From: UBA1413 sp964395045
GTDB taxonomy: Bacteria > Bacteroidota > Bacteroidia > Bacteroidales > Prolixibacteraceae
Length of the DNA stretch: 34,434 bases
Assembly (NCBI GenBank): GCA_964395045.1
Contig: CAYNBE010000011.1
Location: 1 to 34,434 of the forward strand
Reading direction: 5' to 3'
Shown here: positions 7,677 to 15,442 of the stretch, in pieces
How positions within the stretch are numbered: the stretch's first letter is position 1
Layout: every line of letters starts with the position of its first letter
The notes under the pieces: generated by a model
Database searches by the model: none
The model's input: the letters and a program-made list of their open reading frames with translations, nothing else
Told to the model about the DNA's origin: nothing
Program-made: the position numbers and the translations under genes

Positions 7677-8840
7677 CTAATATTTTGGCATCTGACCGGT
7701 TTTTCGGGCATATTTCCACCAAATATCAGGAATTTCCTGCCCGGCAGCTGTCTGATAATCAACTTTCCGACAAGCAATATACCGTTTTCGTCCCTCTTCC
7801 CCGTCCGTTTCCAACCACCATCTCATGGTTGAAGGATGGTAATAAAATGTAAGCGGAGGGATATTGTTTCCTGTTTCCACATAATATTTTGTAAAAAATG
7901 ACCTGTCAACGGCCGGAGTTTCTTTTCTCCTTTGGGCAAAGGCTTCCGCAAAATACCAGATCATCTGCGCTGCCAGCGAGGTGGTCACCCCCGACCGGTC
8001 GCAGCCGGGATTCACTTCAAACAGTCCTATGGCTTTCAGTTTGTTGCTCAGCCCTGCATAACGGAAAATCTGACAAGCCTCCTCGCTGTACAAGCCGTTT
8101 GGTGAAGGGATGCATTGTCCCGGCGAATCTGAAAATTTGACAGCCGACATATCAAAGCTGAGAAAGGTCGTATTTCTCATCAGGGGCTCAAGCAAATCAG
8201 AATCATCGCGGATACTTCCGAGGCCGATTGCTTCATATGTCAAACTTTTCAGATAATTCAGGATGACGGGAGAAACCAGATGCCCCTGTATTCCGATCAT
8301 CTGCAGGTGAAACAACCCGGGATTTTCCCTGATAATGGCCGAAATAAAACTGGAAGCATCTGTCACCTGGCGGTTGCTTTTGACATCTACCCTTGAATCG
8401 ACCACAGAAAGGGTGAATTCATCATCATCCTTAAAAGCTCTTGCAATACCAATGCTCAGGTCGTGCCCTCCCCCGATGACAATAGCAACCGCTCCTGAAT
8501 CATTCAGGTATTCAACAACATCGCGCAGTGCATAATAAGTGTCCCGTTCGCTTTTTCCCGGTTTCAGATCCCCGAGATCGACGAATCCATGCAAGCCTTC
8601 GATGTTGCTTAATTGGTAAAGCTGCTTCCTGATTTCACCGGGAGCGGATGCCGTTCCTTTGTTCTTGGTTTTTGATTCGTTTTGTACCCCGATCAACGCA
8701 AGCCTGGTTTCACCTTTGCTTCCGCCGGTTACTTTCAGTGTATCTTTCCTGATCTGGTAACCAAGATGAATCCTGCTGGTTCTGTTTTCATAACCGTACA
8801 TTCCGAAATCGACAGGATGAAAGTAAAGACCCGGATCCAT
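7677..8840 (-). CDS. Ureohydrolase-superfamily (arginase/formimidoylglutamase-like) protein with altered metal site
   Basis: This 387-residue protein has the arginase/agmatinase/HutG fold. The core motifs are recognisable but modified. GGGHD (His126) replaces GGDHS. DSRVD (148-152) stands where active enzymes have DAHxD, so the metal-bridging His is Arg150. SFDMSAVKF (228-236) stands where SxDxDxxDP is expected, so the second Asp is Ser232 and the later DP is KF. FEVNP retains Glu275. Ligands equivalent to one Mn site (H126, D148, D152, D230) remain, while those special to the second are lost, so standard guanidine hydrolysis is doubtful. The gene lies between topA and porP and may share their transcript. 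The ATG at 8840 is preferred over a GTG at 8846. The fold assignment is firm; the function is unknown. Confidence 0.85.
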   Translation of the reverse strand: MDPGLYFHPVDFGMYGYENRTSRIHLGYQIRKDTLKVTGGSKGETRLALIGVQNESKTKNKGTASAPGEIRKQLYQLSNIEGLHGFVDLGDLKPGKSERDTYYALRDVVEYLNDSGAVAIVIGGGHDLSIGIARAFKDDDEFTLSVVDSRVDVKSNRQVTDASSFISAIIRENPGLFHLQMIGIQGHLVSPVILNYLKSLTYEAIGLGSIRDDSDLLEPLMRNTTFLSFDMSAVKFSDSPGQCIPSPNGLYSEEACQIFRYAGLSNKLKAIGLFEVNPGCDRSGVTTSLAAQMIWYFAEAFAQRRKETPAVDRSFFTKYYVETGNNIPPLTFYYHPSTMRWWLETDGEEGRKRYIACRKVDYQTAAGQEIPDIWWKYARKTGQMPKY

Positions 8841-8867
8841 GTTCACAAGTTTTTTAGGTCAAGCAGG

Positions 8868-11213
8868 TTAGTTGTTTTTTCGTCTCCCGGATTTCGGTTT
8901 GACCGGTTTCCTAACACTGTTGTCTATGATTTTTTTGCATTCATCCAGGCTGATTGACCCGATCTCGGTTCCTTTCGGAATTCTGTAATTTTCCTGTTTA
9001 TACGAAATATAGGGACCCCAACGTCCCTTCAGAATTTTGAGCTCCGGCTCCTCTGCGAAAGTCCTGATCACGGCATTTTTTTCCTTTTCTCTCCCTGCCC
9101 CGATCAAGGCGGTTGCTCTTTCAAGGGTAACCAAATATGGGTCTTCTCCTTTGGGTAGGGAAATATATTTCCCGTTGTGACGGACATACGGACCAAAGCG
9201 GCCGATTCCGACCATTACTTTTTCATTCTCGAATTCACCCAGGGTACGCGGCATCCTGAACAGTTCAAGCGCTTCCTCAAGCCGGATGGTTTCAAGCAGC
9301 TGCCCGGGCCGCAAGCTGGCAAACTGTGGTTTTTCACTCTCTCGGCCAGTAACCGACTCACCGAGCTGAGCAATGGGGCCAAAGCGTCCGATCTTCACAG
9401 AGACTGTTTTACCGGTTGCCGGATCGGTACCTAAAATTCTCTCCCCTCTCGTTTTTTCCGTTTTCCGGAGTACCGATTCTATATTTTGCCTGAAAGGTTT
9501 GTAAAACCTGTCAATCACCTCATGCCAAACAAGGGAGCCTTCGGCTATCCTGTCTAACTCCTCTTCCACATTGGCGGTGAAATTATAATCCAGTATCTTT
9601 TCAAAGTTTCCGGTCAGGAAATCATTTACGACCATTCCAATGTCGGTGGGAAACAATTTTCCCTTTTCGGTTCCAAAGATCTCCGTTTTAACCGACCTCG
9701 TGATTTCATCTCCGGTAAGCTCAAGCACTACAAACGGCCTCTCCTTTCCGGGGCGGTCTTCCTTCACCACATAATCCCTGTTCTGGATAGTGGTAATCGT
9801 GGGGGCGTAAGTCGACGGCCTTCCTATGCCTAGTTCCTCCATTCTTTTCACAAGAGAAGCCTCTGTGAAACGGGGGGGCTTTTGAGAATACTTCTCTGTT
9901 GCCTGGATGCCCATTGCCGTCAACCGATCATTCACTTTCAGGGGAGGAATGATCATTTGTCCGCTCTGCTGGCCATTCTCATCATCCGATGATTCCATAT
10001 ATACTTTCAGGAAACCGTCAAAAAGGATCACCTCACCGGATGCAGTGAATTTCTCGGGCGATGTTGAACAATCAATCGTCACAGTGGTCTTCTCGAGCAG
10101 TGCATCGGCCATCTGGGAGGCAATGGTCCTTTTCCAAATCAGCTCGTAGAGCTTTTTCTCCTGTACTGTTCCCGGGATGGTTTCATCTGAAATGTAGGTA
10201 GGCCGGATGGCTTCATGTGCTTCCTGTGCCCCTTTGGTTTTGGTTCTGTATTGCCGTGTTTTTACATATTTCTCACCGTGCAGATCGGTTATTTTTGCAG
10301 AAATGGTATTTAAAGCCAGCGACGAAAGATTGACAGAATCGGTACGCATATAGGTGATCCTTCCCGCTTCGTATAACTTTTGTGCAATCGTCATGGTCTG
10401 CGAAACCGAAAAACCAAGCTTACGGCTGGCTTCCTGCTGAAGAGTCGAAGTTGTAAAGGGTTGCGCCGGTGTCCGTCGTGTTGGTTTTTTAACTACTTCG
10501 GCGACCGTAAACTCTGCACCTTTGCATTTTTCAAGAAAACCGGCAGCTTCCTTTTCCGTAGCAAACCGTTTCGATAGCTCAGCTTTCAGTTCACCCGGTT
10601 TTCCGTTGGAAAGCAGAAACAGGAAAGTGGCGGTCACACGGAAGGAAGAAGATGTTTCAAAATTCATGATCTCCCGCTCACGGTCAACAATCAGCCTGAC
10701 TGCAACCGATTGTACCCGTCCGGCCGAAAGAGAAGGCTTCACTTTCTTCCACAATACAGGAGAGATTTCAAAACCGACAATCCTGTCGAGAACTCTCCTT
10801 GCCTGCTGTGCATTTACCAGATTGATATCAATTTCCCTCGGATGTTCAATGGCATGAAGGATAGCTTCCCGTGTAATTTCATGAAACACGATCCGCTTTG
10901 TATTCTCAGGTTTCAGTTTTAATTCCTCCTGCAGATGCCAGGCAATTGCCTCTCCTTCCCTATCCTCATCAGAAGCCAGCCAAACGGTTTGGGCCTCTTT
11001 CGAGAGTTTCTTCAGCTCCGCAACGATTTTTTTCTTATCTTCCGAAACGACATACTGTGGAAGATAATTGTTATGGATGTCAATGCCGAAATCCTTTTTC
11101 ACCAGATCACGGATATGCCCCATACTGGAACTTACATGGAAATTTTTTCCCAGAAATTTGCTGATTGTTTTTGCTTTGGCCGGAGATTCAACAATTACAA
11201 GATTTTCATGCAT
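8868..11213 (-). CDS. topA: DNA topoisomerase I (type IA)
   Basis: This 781-residue enzyme relaxes negative supercoils by single-strand passage. The Toprim domain is at residues 1 to about 125, with Glu9 in IVESPAKAKT and the acidic triad in ASDEDREGEAIAWH (80-93). The catalytic domain follows, with the conserved SAGRVQSVAVRL (163-174) and the active-site tyrosine Y288 in GRITYMRTDS. The C-terminus lacks Cys4 zinc ribbons. It instead carries three or so topoisomerase C-terminal repeats with GRFGP or GRWGP cores, typical of Bacteroidota TopA, and ends in a basic tail. It is transcribed divergently from the penicillin-binding protein gene, with a palindromic promoter element in the 94-bp gap. 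Synteny with the T9SS core may be conserved in related genomes. Confidence 0.97.
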   Translation of the reverse strand: MHENLVIVESPAKAKTISKFLGKNFHVSSSMGHIRDLVKKDFGIDIHNNYLPQYVVSEDKKKIVAELKKLSKEAQTVWLASDEDREGEAIAWHLQEELKLKPENTKRIVFHEITREAILHAIEHPREIDINLVNAQQARRVLDRIVGFEISPVLWKKVKPSLSAGRVQSVAVRLIVDREREIMNFETSSSFRVTATFLFLLSNGKPGELKAELSKRFATEKEAAGFLEKCKGAEFTVAEVVKKPTRRTPAQPFTTSTLQQEASRKLGFSVSQTMTIAQKLYEAGRITYMRTDSVNLSSLALNTISAKITDLHGEKYVKTRQYRTKTKGAQEAHEAIRPTYISDETIPGTVQEKKLYELIWKRTIASQMADALLEKTTVTIDCSTSPEKFTASGEVILFDGFLKVYMESSDDENGQQSGQMIIPPLKVNDRLTAMGIQATEKYSQKPPRFTEASLVKRMEELGIGRPSTYAPTITTIQNRDYVVKEDRPGKERPFVVLELTGDEITRSVKTEIFGTEKGKLFPTDIGMVVNDFLTGNFEKILDYNFTANVEEELDRIAEGSLVWHEVIDRFYKPFRQNIESVLRKTEKTRGERILGTDPATGKTVSVKIGRFGPIAQLGESVTGRESEKPQFASLRPGQLLETIRLEEALELFRMPRTLGEFENEKVMVGIGRFGPYVRHNGKYISLPKGEDPYLVTLERATALIGAGREKEKNAVIRTFAEEPELKILKGRWGPYISYKQENYRIPKGTEIGSISLDECKKIIDNSVRKPVKPKSGRRKNN

Positions 11214-11275
11214 AGATTCTGGCTTTACCCATTCTTTAAAATTTGTGCAAAGTAATAAAAAGGAAAAGCTAAGTT

Positions 11276-11287
11276 CAAATATATTTG
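11276..11287. promoter_or_regulatory. Palindromic overlapping divergent -7 elements for topA and the PBP gene
   Basis: CAAATATATTTG is a perfect 12-bp palindrome. Read on either strand it contains TATATTTG, an exact match to the Bacteroidota -7 consensus TAnnTTTG. The minus-strand copy (11283-11276) would give a topA leader of about 55 nt. The plus-strand copy (11280-11287) would give a PBP leader of about 15-20 nt. No convincing -33 TTTG is visible on either side. Confidence 0.55.
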
Positions 11288-11307
11288 TTGCGTATTTTTA
11301 ATGACGA

Positions 11308-13659
11308 ATGACCATGCCGGAAGAAAATTCGCGAATCAGAAAATACATACGCTGCTTTTGGGGAATCTATGTTGCTGGTATCCTGATCGTTGTGGCATTA
11401 TTTCTTCTGATTGCCAGAGGCTCTCTGGGCTTTATGCCTACTTTCGATGATTTGGAGAACCCTGAAAACATCCTTGCTTCGCAGGTGATATCATCCGACG
11501 GGAAGGTTCTTGGTACTTTTTTCGCCGAAAACCGAACCTTTATCCCGTATCATCAAATTCCGCCCCATCTGATTGAAGCGCTTATTGCCACCGAGGACAT
11601 ACGGTTTTTCAGGCATTCAGGCATCGATTTCAGAGGGCTGGTCCGTGTCATCAAAGGCATCCTGACCGGCAGCAATTCGGGAGGTGGAAGCACCATTTCA
11701 CAGCAGCTGGCCAAAATGCTTTTCCCCCGTGAACCAAATACCAGCCCACTCAGGCTGGTTCTGCGGAAATTCAAGGAATGGATCATCGCAGTGAAACTCG
11801 AAAGAAGTTATACCAAAGAGGAGATACTCACCATGTATCTCAACAAATACGACTTTTTAAACCTGGCTGTGGGAATCAAAACAGCCGCCAATGTCTATTT
11901 TAACTGTGAACCTGATTCTTTAACCATGCAACAGGCCGCCATGCTTGTCGGGATGGCAAAAAACAGCGCACTTTACAATCCGGTCAGGCGACCTGAGATC
12001 ACCCTTCAGCGGCGGAATGTGGTTCTTTCCCAAATGCGCAAATATGGTTACATTTCAAAACATGAATTCGATTCCCTCAAAGTTCTGCCGCTTGGTCTTG
12101 ATTTTCACCGTGTTGACTTTAAGAGGGGACTTGCCCCTTACTTCAGGGAATATCTCAGGTTAACCATGAATGCCAGAAAGCCGGAAAGAGAATATTATGC
12201 AAGTTTTCAAAATCAGAAATTCACCGAAGACTCGCTCGAATGGGAAAATAATCCCCTATATGGCTGGTGCAAAAAAAACAGGAAATCAGACGGAACAAAC
12301 TGGGATCTATACAAGGACGGACTGAAGATTTATTCCACCATTGATTCCCGGATGCAACTTTACGCCGAAGAGTCGGTGGCATACCACCTGAAAACAAATC
12401 TGCAACCCCTTTTTGATAACCGTATCAAAAACCTGAAAAACCCCCCTTTCAGCAACGATATGACCACTGCGGAGACCGAAGACCTCCTTTCGAGGTTTAT
12501 CAGACAATCGGAAAGATACCGGATCCTTTCCGAACAGGGAAAAAATTTTAAAGAAATCAGGGATATCTTCAACAAACCTGTCGAAATGACGATCTTTTCC
12601 TGGAAAGGGGAAATCGACACCATTATGTCGCCGGTTGATTCTATCAAGTGGTACCTCCGGTATTTCCGTTCGTCGTTAATGGCGATGGAAAACGGTACCG
12701 GGAAAGTAAAGGCTTACGTGGGTGGTCCGAATTACCAGTATTTTATGTACGACATGGTGAAAGACGGGAAAAGACAGGTGGGATCAACTGTAAAACCGTT
12801 CCTGTATACACTGGCCATGCAAAATGGACTGACGCCCTGCACCAAAGTCCCCTATGTAAGACAGCAGTTTGTTCTCCCTGATGGTAAAATCTGGGAACCA
12901 CGCGATGCCACACGCGATGCAGAGAATTACGGGAAAATGGTAACACTGAAGTGGGGGCTTGCCAATTCCAGAAATATGATCTCTGCATGGGTGATGAAAC
13001 AGTTTAATCCGGAAGCCATGACCGAAGTCATGAGAAAACTTGGCATTTACAGCCCTATTGATCCAGTGTTTTCCATGTTTCTTGGAACATCCGATATTAC
13101 TTTGTACGAAATGGTGGGAGCGTTCGGTACTTATGTAAACAAAGGGGTATTTGTGAAACCATATTTCGTCACCCATATTGAAGACCGGCACGGAAATGTG
13201 GTTGCACGTTTTATTCCACACAGGTCGGAAGCAATTGATGAGCGCACAGCTTTTCTGATGGTAAATCTGCTCAGGAGTGTCGTGGATGCAGGAACCGGCA
13301 GCCGGCTCAGAACCCGGGATGGATACGGAAAATTTACGATGCCCATAGCAGGAAAAACAGGCACTACCCAAAACCATTCTGACGGCTGGTTTATCGGAAT
13401 GACACCCAGACTATCTGCCGGAGTCTGGACCGGGGCTGACCTGAGAAGTATTCACTTCACCGACATTGCTGCAGGCCAGGGAGCCAACATGGCACTCCCT
13501 ATATGGGGATATTTTATGAAAAAAGTGTTGGCCGATCCATCTCTTGGATATTCGCAGGAGGAAAATTTTCAAAGTCCTCCGGATTTCAACGTTAATATGA
13601 ACTGCGGGGATGACATTCCCGTGAAAGGGGAAATCCTTGAATTTGACGATTTCTTCTAG
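11308..13659 (+). CDS. Class A penicillin-binding protein (PBP1A-type transglycosylase/transpeptidase)
   Basis: This is a bifunctional peptidoglycan synthase of 783 residues (an ATG two codons later is also possible). A cytoplasmic stub and one transmembrane helix (about residues 18-37) precede the GT51 domain, which has catalytic Glu96 in the ATEDIRFF motif and the GGSTISQQLAK signature. An insertion and linker lead to the transpeptidase domain with active-site Ser493 in GSTVKPF, SRN at 554-556 and KTG at 683-685 in the AGKTGTTQNHSDGW segment. It polymerises lipid II and cross-links stem peptides at the outer face of the inner membrane. It ends 5 bp from the convergent small hypothetical gene, leaving no room for a classical terminator between them. 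Confidence 0.96.
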   Translation: MTMPEENSRIRKYIRCFWGIYVAGILIVVALFLLIARGSLGFMPTFDDLENPENILASQVISSDGKVLGTFFAENRTFIPYHQIPPHLIEALIATEDIRFFRHSGIDFRGLVRVIKGILTGSNSGGGSTISQQLAKMLFPREPNTSPLRLVLRKFKEWIIAVKLERSYTKEEILTMYLNKYDFLNLAVGIKTAANVYFNCEPDSLTMQQAAMLVGMAKNSALYNPVRRPEITLQRRNVVLSQMRKYGYISKHEFDSLKVLPLGLDFHRVDFKRGLAPYFREYLRLTMNARKPEREYYASFQNQKFTEDSLEWENNPLYGWCKKNRKSDGTNWDLYKDGLKIYSTIDSRMQLYAEESVAYHLKTNLQPLFDNRIKNLKNPPFSNDMTTAETEDLLSRFIRQSERYRILSEQGKNFKEIRDIFNKPVEMTIFSWKGEIDTIMSPVDSIKWYLRYFRSSLMAMENGTGKVKAYVGGPNYQYFMYDMVKDGKRQVGSTVKPFLYTLAMQNGLTPCTKVPYVRQQFVLPDGKIWEPRDATRDAENYGKMVTLKWGLANSRNMISAWVMKQFNPEAMTEVMRKLGIYSPIDPVFSMFLGTSDITLYEMVGAFGTYVNKGVFVKPYFVTHIEDRHGNVVARFIPHRSEAIDERTAFLMVNLLRSVVDAGTGSRLRTRDGYGKFTMPIAGKTGTTQNHSDGWFIGMTPRLSAGVWTGADLRSIHFTDIAAGQGANMALPIWGYFMKKVLADPSLGYSQEENFQSPPDFNVNMNCGDDIPVKGEILEFDDFF

Positions 13660-13664
13660 CCGAA

Positions 13665-14165
13665 TCATACAATCACCAGGATGATCAGAAGTACCAGGAA
13701 CAAAATAAATAGCACAAACTGGTTTCTGACAAACAATCCAAGCAAAATCAAAATCTCAACTTCCTCTTTACAGGTAGTATACATTTCAATCACCCCTTTT
13801 TCTTTTGTTAAAAATTCGTTGGATACAAAAGTGATTACATCCTCCCCGTTGAATTTCCATGACCATCGTGATTGCCAGAAATTTTTGATTTCCAGCTCAA
13901 ACCTTCTTCCGTTGACAATAACATCGCTGCGGGGATTGAAAATGTTTACCATCACCGCTGCAAGCAATGACTGATCTTTGCTGTCATAAATCTCCAGTTT
14001 TGACATGAAAAATTCACGTTTCAGAAAAAAACTCCTTCCGTTGATCATCCCATGGGCTTTTCCGCTGAACATATTCTGCCAATGGATGAATCCGATCTTT
14101 TCGTTTCCGAGGAGAATTTCAAGTTTTGATCCAAAGATGTTCTTAATCCAGACCAGTTTCTGCAT
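13665..14165 (-). CDS. Hypothetical protein with hydrophobic C-terminal tail
   Basis: This 166-residue protein is of unrecognised function. Residues 1 to about 130 look beta-rich and contain two loosely similar units: GMINGRSFFLKREFFMSKLE near 39-58 and the VIVNGRRFELEIKNFWQS region near 82-99. This spacing is reminiscent of tubby/LURP-one-like beta barrels, but that is only a shape impression. The last ~30 residues (EILILLGLFV, then QFVLFILFLVLLIILVIV) are strongly hydrophobic and suggest a tail anchor or a helical hairpin. No signal peptide is present, so the soluble part is probably cytoplasmic. It has its own candidate promoter upstream and converges on the PBP gene. Confidence 0.75.
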   Translation of the reverse strand: MQKLVWIKNIFGSKLEILLGNEKIGFIHWQNMFSGKAHGMINGRSFFLKREFFMSKLEIYDSKDQSLLAAVMVNIFNPRSDVIVNGRRFELEIKNFWQSRWSWKFNGEDVITFVSNEFLTKEKGVIEMYTTCKEEVEILILLGLFVRNQFVLFILFLVLLIILVIV

Positions 14166-14202
14166 CGGTTCCCTTTTTCTGATTAACCTGATAAAAATAG
14201 TA

Positions 14203-14210
14203 CAAAGCTA
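14203..14210 (-). promoter_or_regulatory. Candidate -7 promoter element of the small membrane-tailed gene
   Basis: On the minus strand TAGCTTTG matches TAnnTTTG exactly. It lies 37 nt upstream of the ATG at 14165, just past the rlmN stop. No clear -33 element was found. Confidence 0.4.
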
Positions 14211-14226
14211 CGGAATATCAACACAT

Positions 14227-15252
14227 TCATGATTTTTTAACCAAATGACCGGTCGACAACAATCCGCAGGCAGCCCCTATTTCCAGTCCGCGTGAGGCAC
14301 GGATCGTCGTCAGAAGGCCTTTCCTGCTGAGCATTTCCCTGAAACTATTCACCGATTCATCGTCGCTGGAGGGGAGTGTTGAATCGGGAACCGGATGAAA
14401 CCTGATCAGGTTGATCCGGCACCGGAGGCCGTTTAAAATTTTTGCCAGCTCATGGGCATGACGGGGTGTATCGTTCAGGTTTTTAAATACAATATATTCG
14501 AACGAAACCCTTCTCTGCCGCGGTAAATCCCATTCCCTGATCACTTTGATCACATCGTTCAGGGAGTATGCCATCTCCACCGGCATCAGCTGTTTCCTCT
14601 CCTCGTGGAAAGGAGAGTGCAGGCTGACTGCCAGATGGGCTTCGCATTTCTTCAGAAATTCTGTCATCCCCGGAATCAATCCGATGGTAGAAACGGTGAT
14701 CCTTCTGGGACTCATACCATATCCCCAGGGGGATGTCAGAATTTCAATGCTCCGGAGCACCTCTTCCAGGTTGTCGAAAGGTTCCCCCATACCCATGTAT
14801 ACGACATTGGTGACTTGGTTAGTTTCTTCGATGCTCCTGATTTGGTTTAAAATTTCCCCGGCAGAAAGCTGTCCCTGGTATCCCTGTTTTCCCGTCATGC
14901 AAAAAACACACCCCATTTTGCATCCTGCCTGGGAACTGACACAAACCGTTACCCGTTGGTTATCAGGGATCATGGCTGTCTCAACAAATTTCCCCGTCGC
15001 TGTTTTGAATAGATATTTTTTTGTTCCATCGGAGCTGATTTCCGACCTGATCGGTGGCCAAATCCCCATATCAAAACCGGCAGCAAGCGAAATCCTTGAT
15101 CGTTTCGAAAGATCGGTCATATCATCAATAGAAGTCGCGCAGCGTGCATATAGCCATCCTGCTATCTGTATGTGAGCATAACGGGGCAAACCGGCAATTT
15201 CCGAAATCTGCCGGAGTTCCTGCAGTGTCTTCCCGAATAATACTTCTTTCAT
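14227..15252 (-). CDS. rlmN: Dual-specificity 23S rRNA/tRNA adenine C2-methyltransferase RlmN
   Basis: This radical-SAM methyltransferase of 341 residues is expected to make 2-methyladenosine in 23S rRNA (A2503, E. coli numbering) and some tRNAs. The radical-SAM cluster motif CKMGCVFC has Cys111, Cys115 and Cys118. It is followed by the Gly-rich GMGEPFDN region, RITVSTIGLIPGM, and AVSLHSPFHEERKQLMPV. The C-terminal GLEIGAACGLL holds the conserved cysteine that becomes the methylene carrier in the family. The N-terminal helical accessory domain includes LPRYAHIQIAGWLY. The ATG at 15252 is preferred because homology begins with MKEVLFGKTLQEL; upstream in-frame codons to 15288 start at GTG. It is divergent from the NagB/PIG-L gene. 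Confidence 0.95.
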   Translation of the reverse strand: MKEVLFGKTLQELRQISEIAGLPRYAHIQIAGWLYARCATSIDDMTDLSKRSRISLAAGFDMGIWPPIRSEISSDGTKKYLFKTATGKFVETAMIPDNQRVTVCVSSQAGCKMGCVFCMTGKQGYQGQLSAGEILNQIRSIEETNQVTNVVYMGMGEPFDNLEEVLRSIEILTSPWGYGMSPRRITVSTIGLIPGMTEFLKKCEAHLAVSLHSPFHEERKQLMPVEMAYSLNDVIKVIREWDLPRQRRVSFEYIVFKNLNDTPRHAHELAKILNGLRCRINLIRFHPVPDSTLPSSDDESVNSFREMLSRKGLLTTIRASRGLEIGAACGLLSTGHLVKKS

Positions 15253-15260
15253 GTTCACTG

Positions 15261-15268
15261 CAAAGATA
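15261..15268 (-). promoter_or_regulatory. Candidate -7 promoter element of rlmN
   Basis: TATCTTTG on the minus strand fits TAnnTTTG exactly and lies only 8 nt upstream of the rlmN ATG. If functional, transcription would start within a few nucleotides of the start codon and give a nearly leaderless mRNA. No matching -33 box was seen. Confidence 0.35.
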
Positions 15269-15442
15269 GCAATTTGATCTCTCGGCACGTGCCTGGGAAA
15301 TACGACTGAAATGGGTATTTCTTTTTCCTGTCGCGTAATTTGTGCATATCAGAAATTTTAATGAATTTTGAATCCCCCGGAAGATAACGATTCCGGATAC
15401 CCATCAATTTGGAATTTACTGATCTTTTTGCCAGATTACCTG

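Noticed and set aside
12784..13377. A 197-residue minus-strand open frame
   Set aside because: It is antisense to the transpeptidase domain of the PBP gene, which carries the SxxK, SxN and KTG motifs in this stretch.
14546..15175. A 209-residue plus-strand open frame
   Set aside because: It lies entirely within rlmN on the other strand, and rlmN has clear catalytic motifs. The frame has no recognisable protein features.
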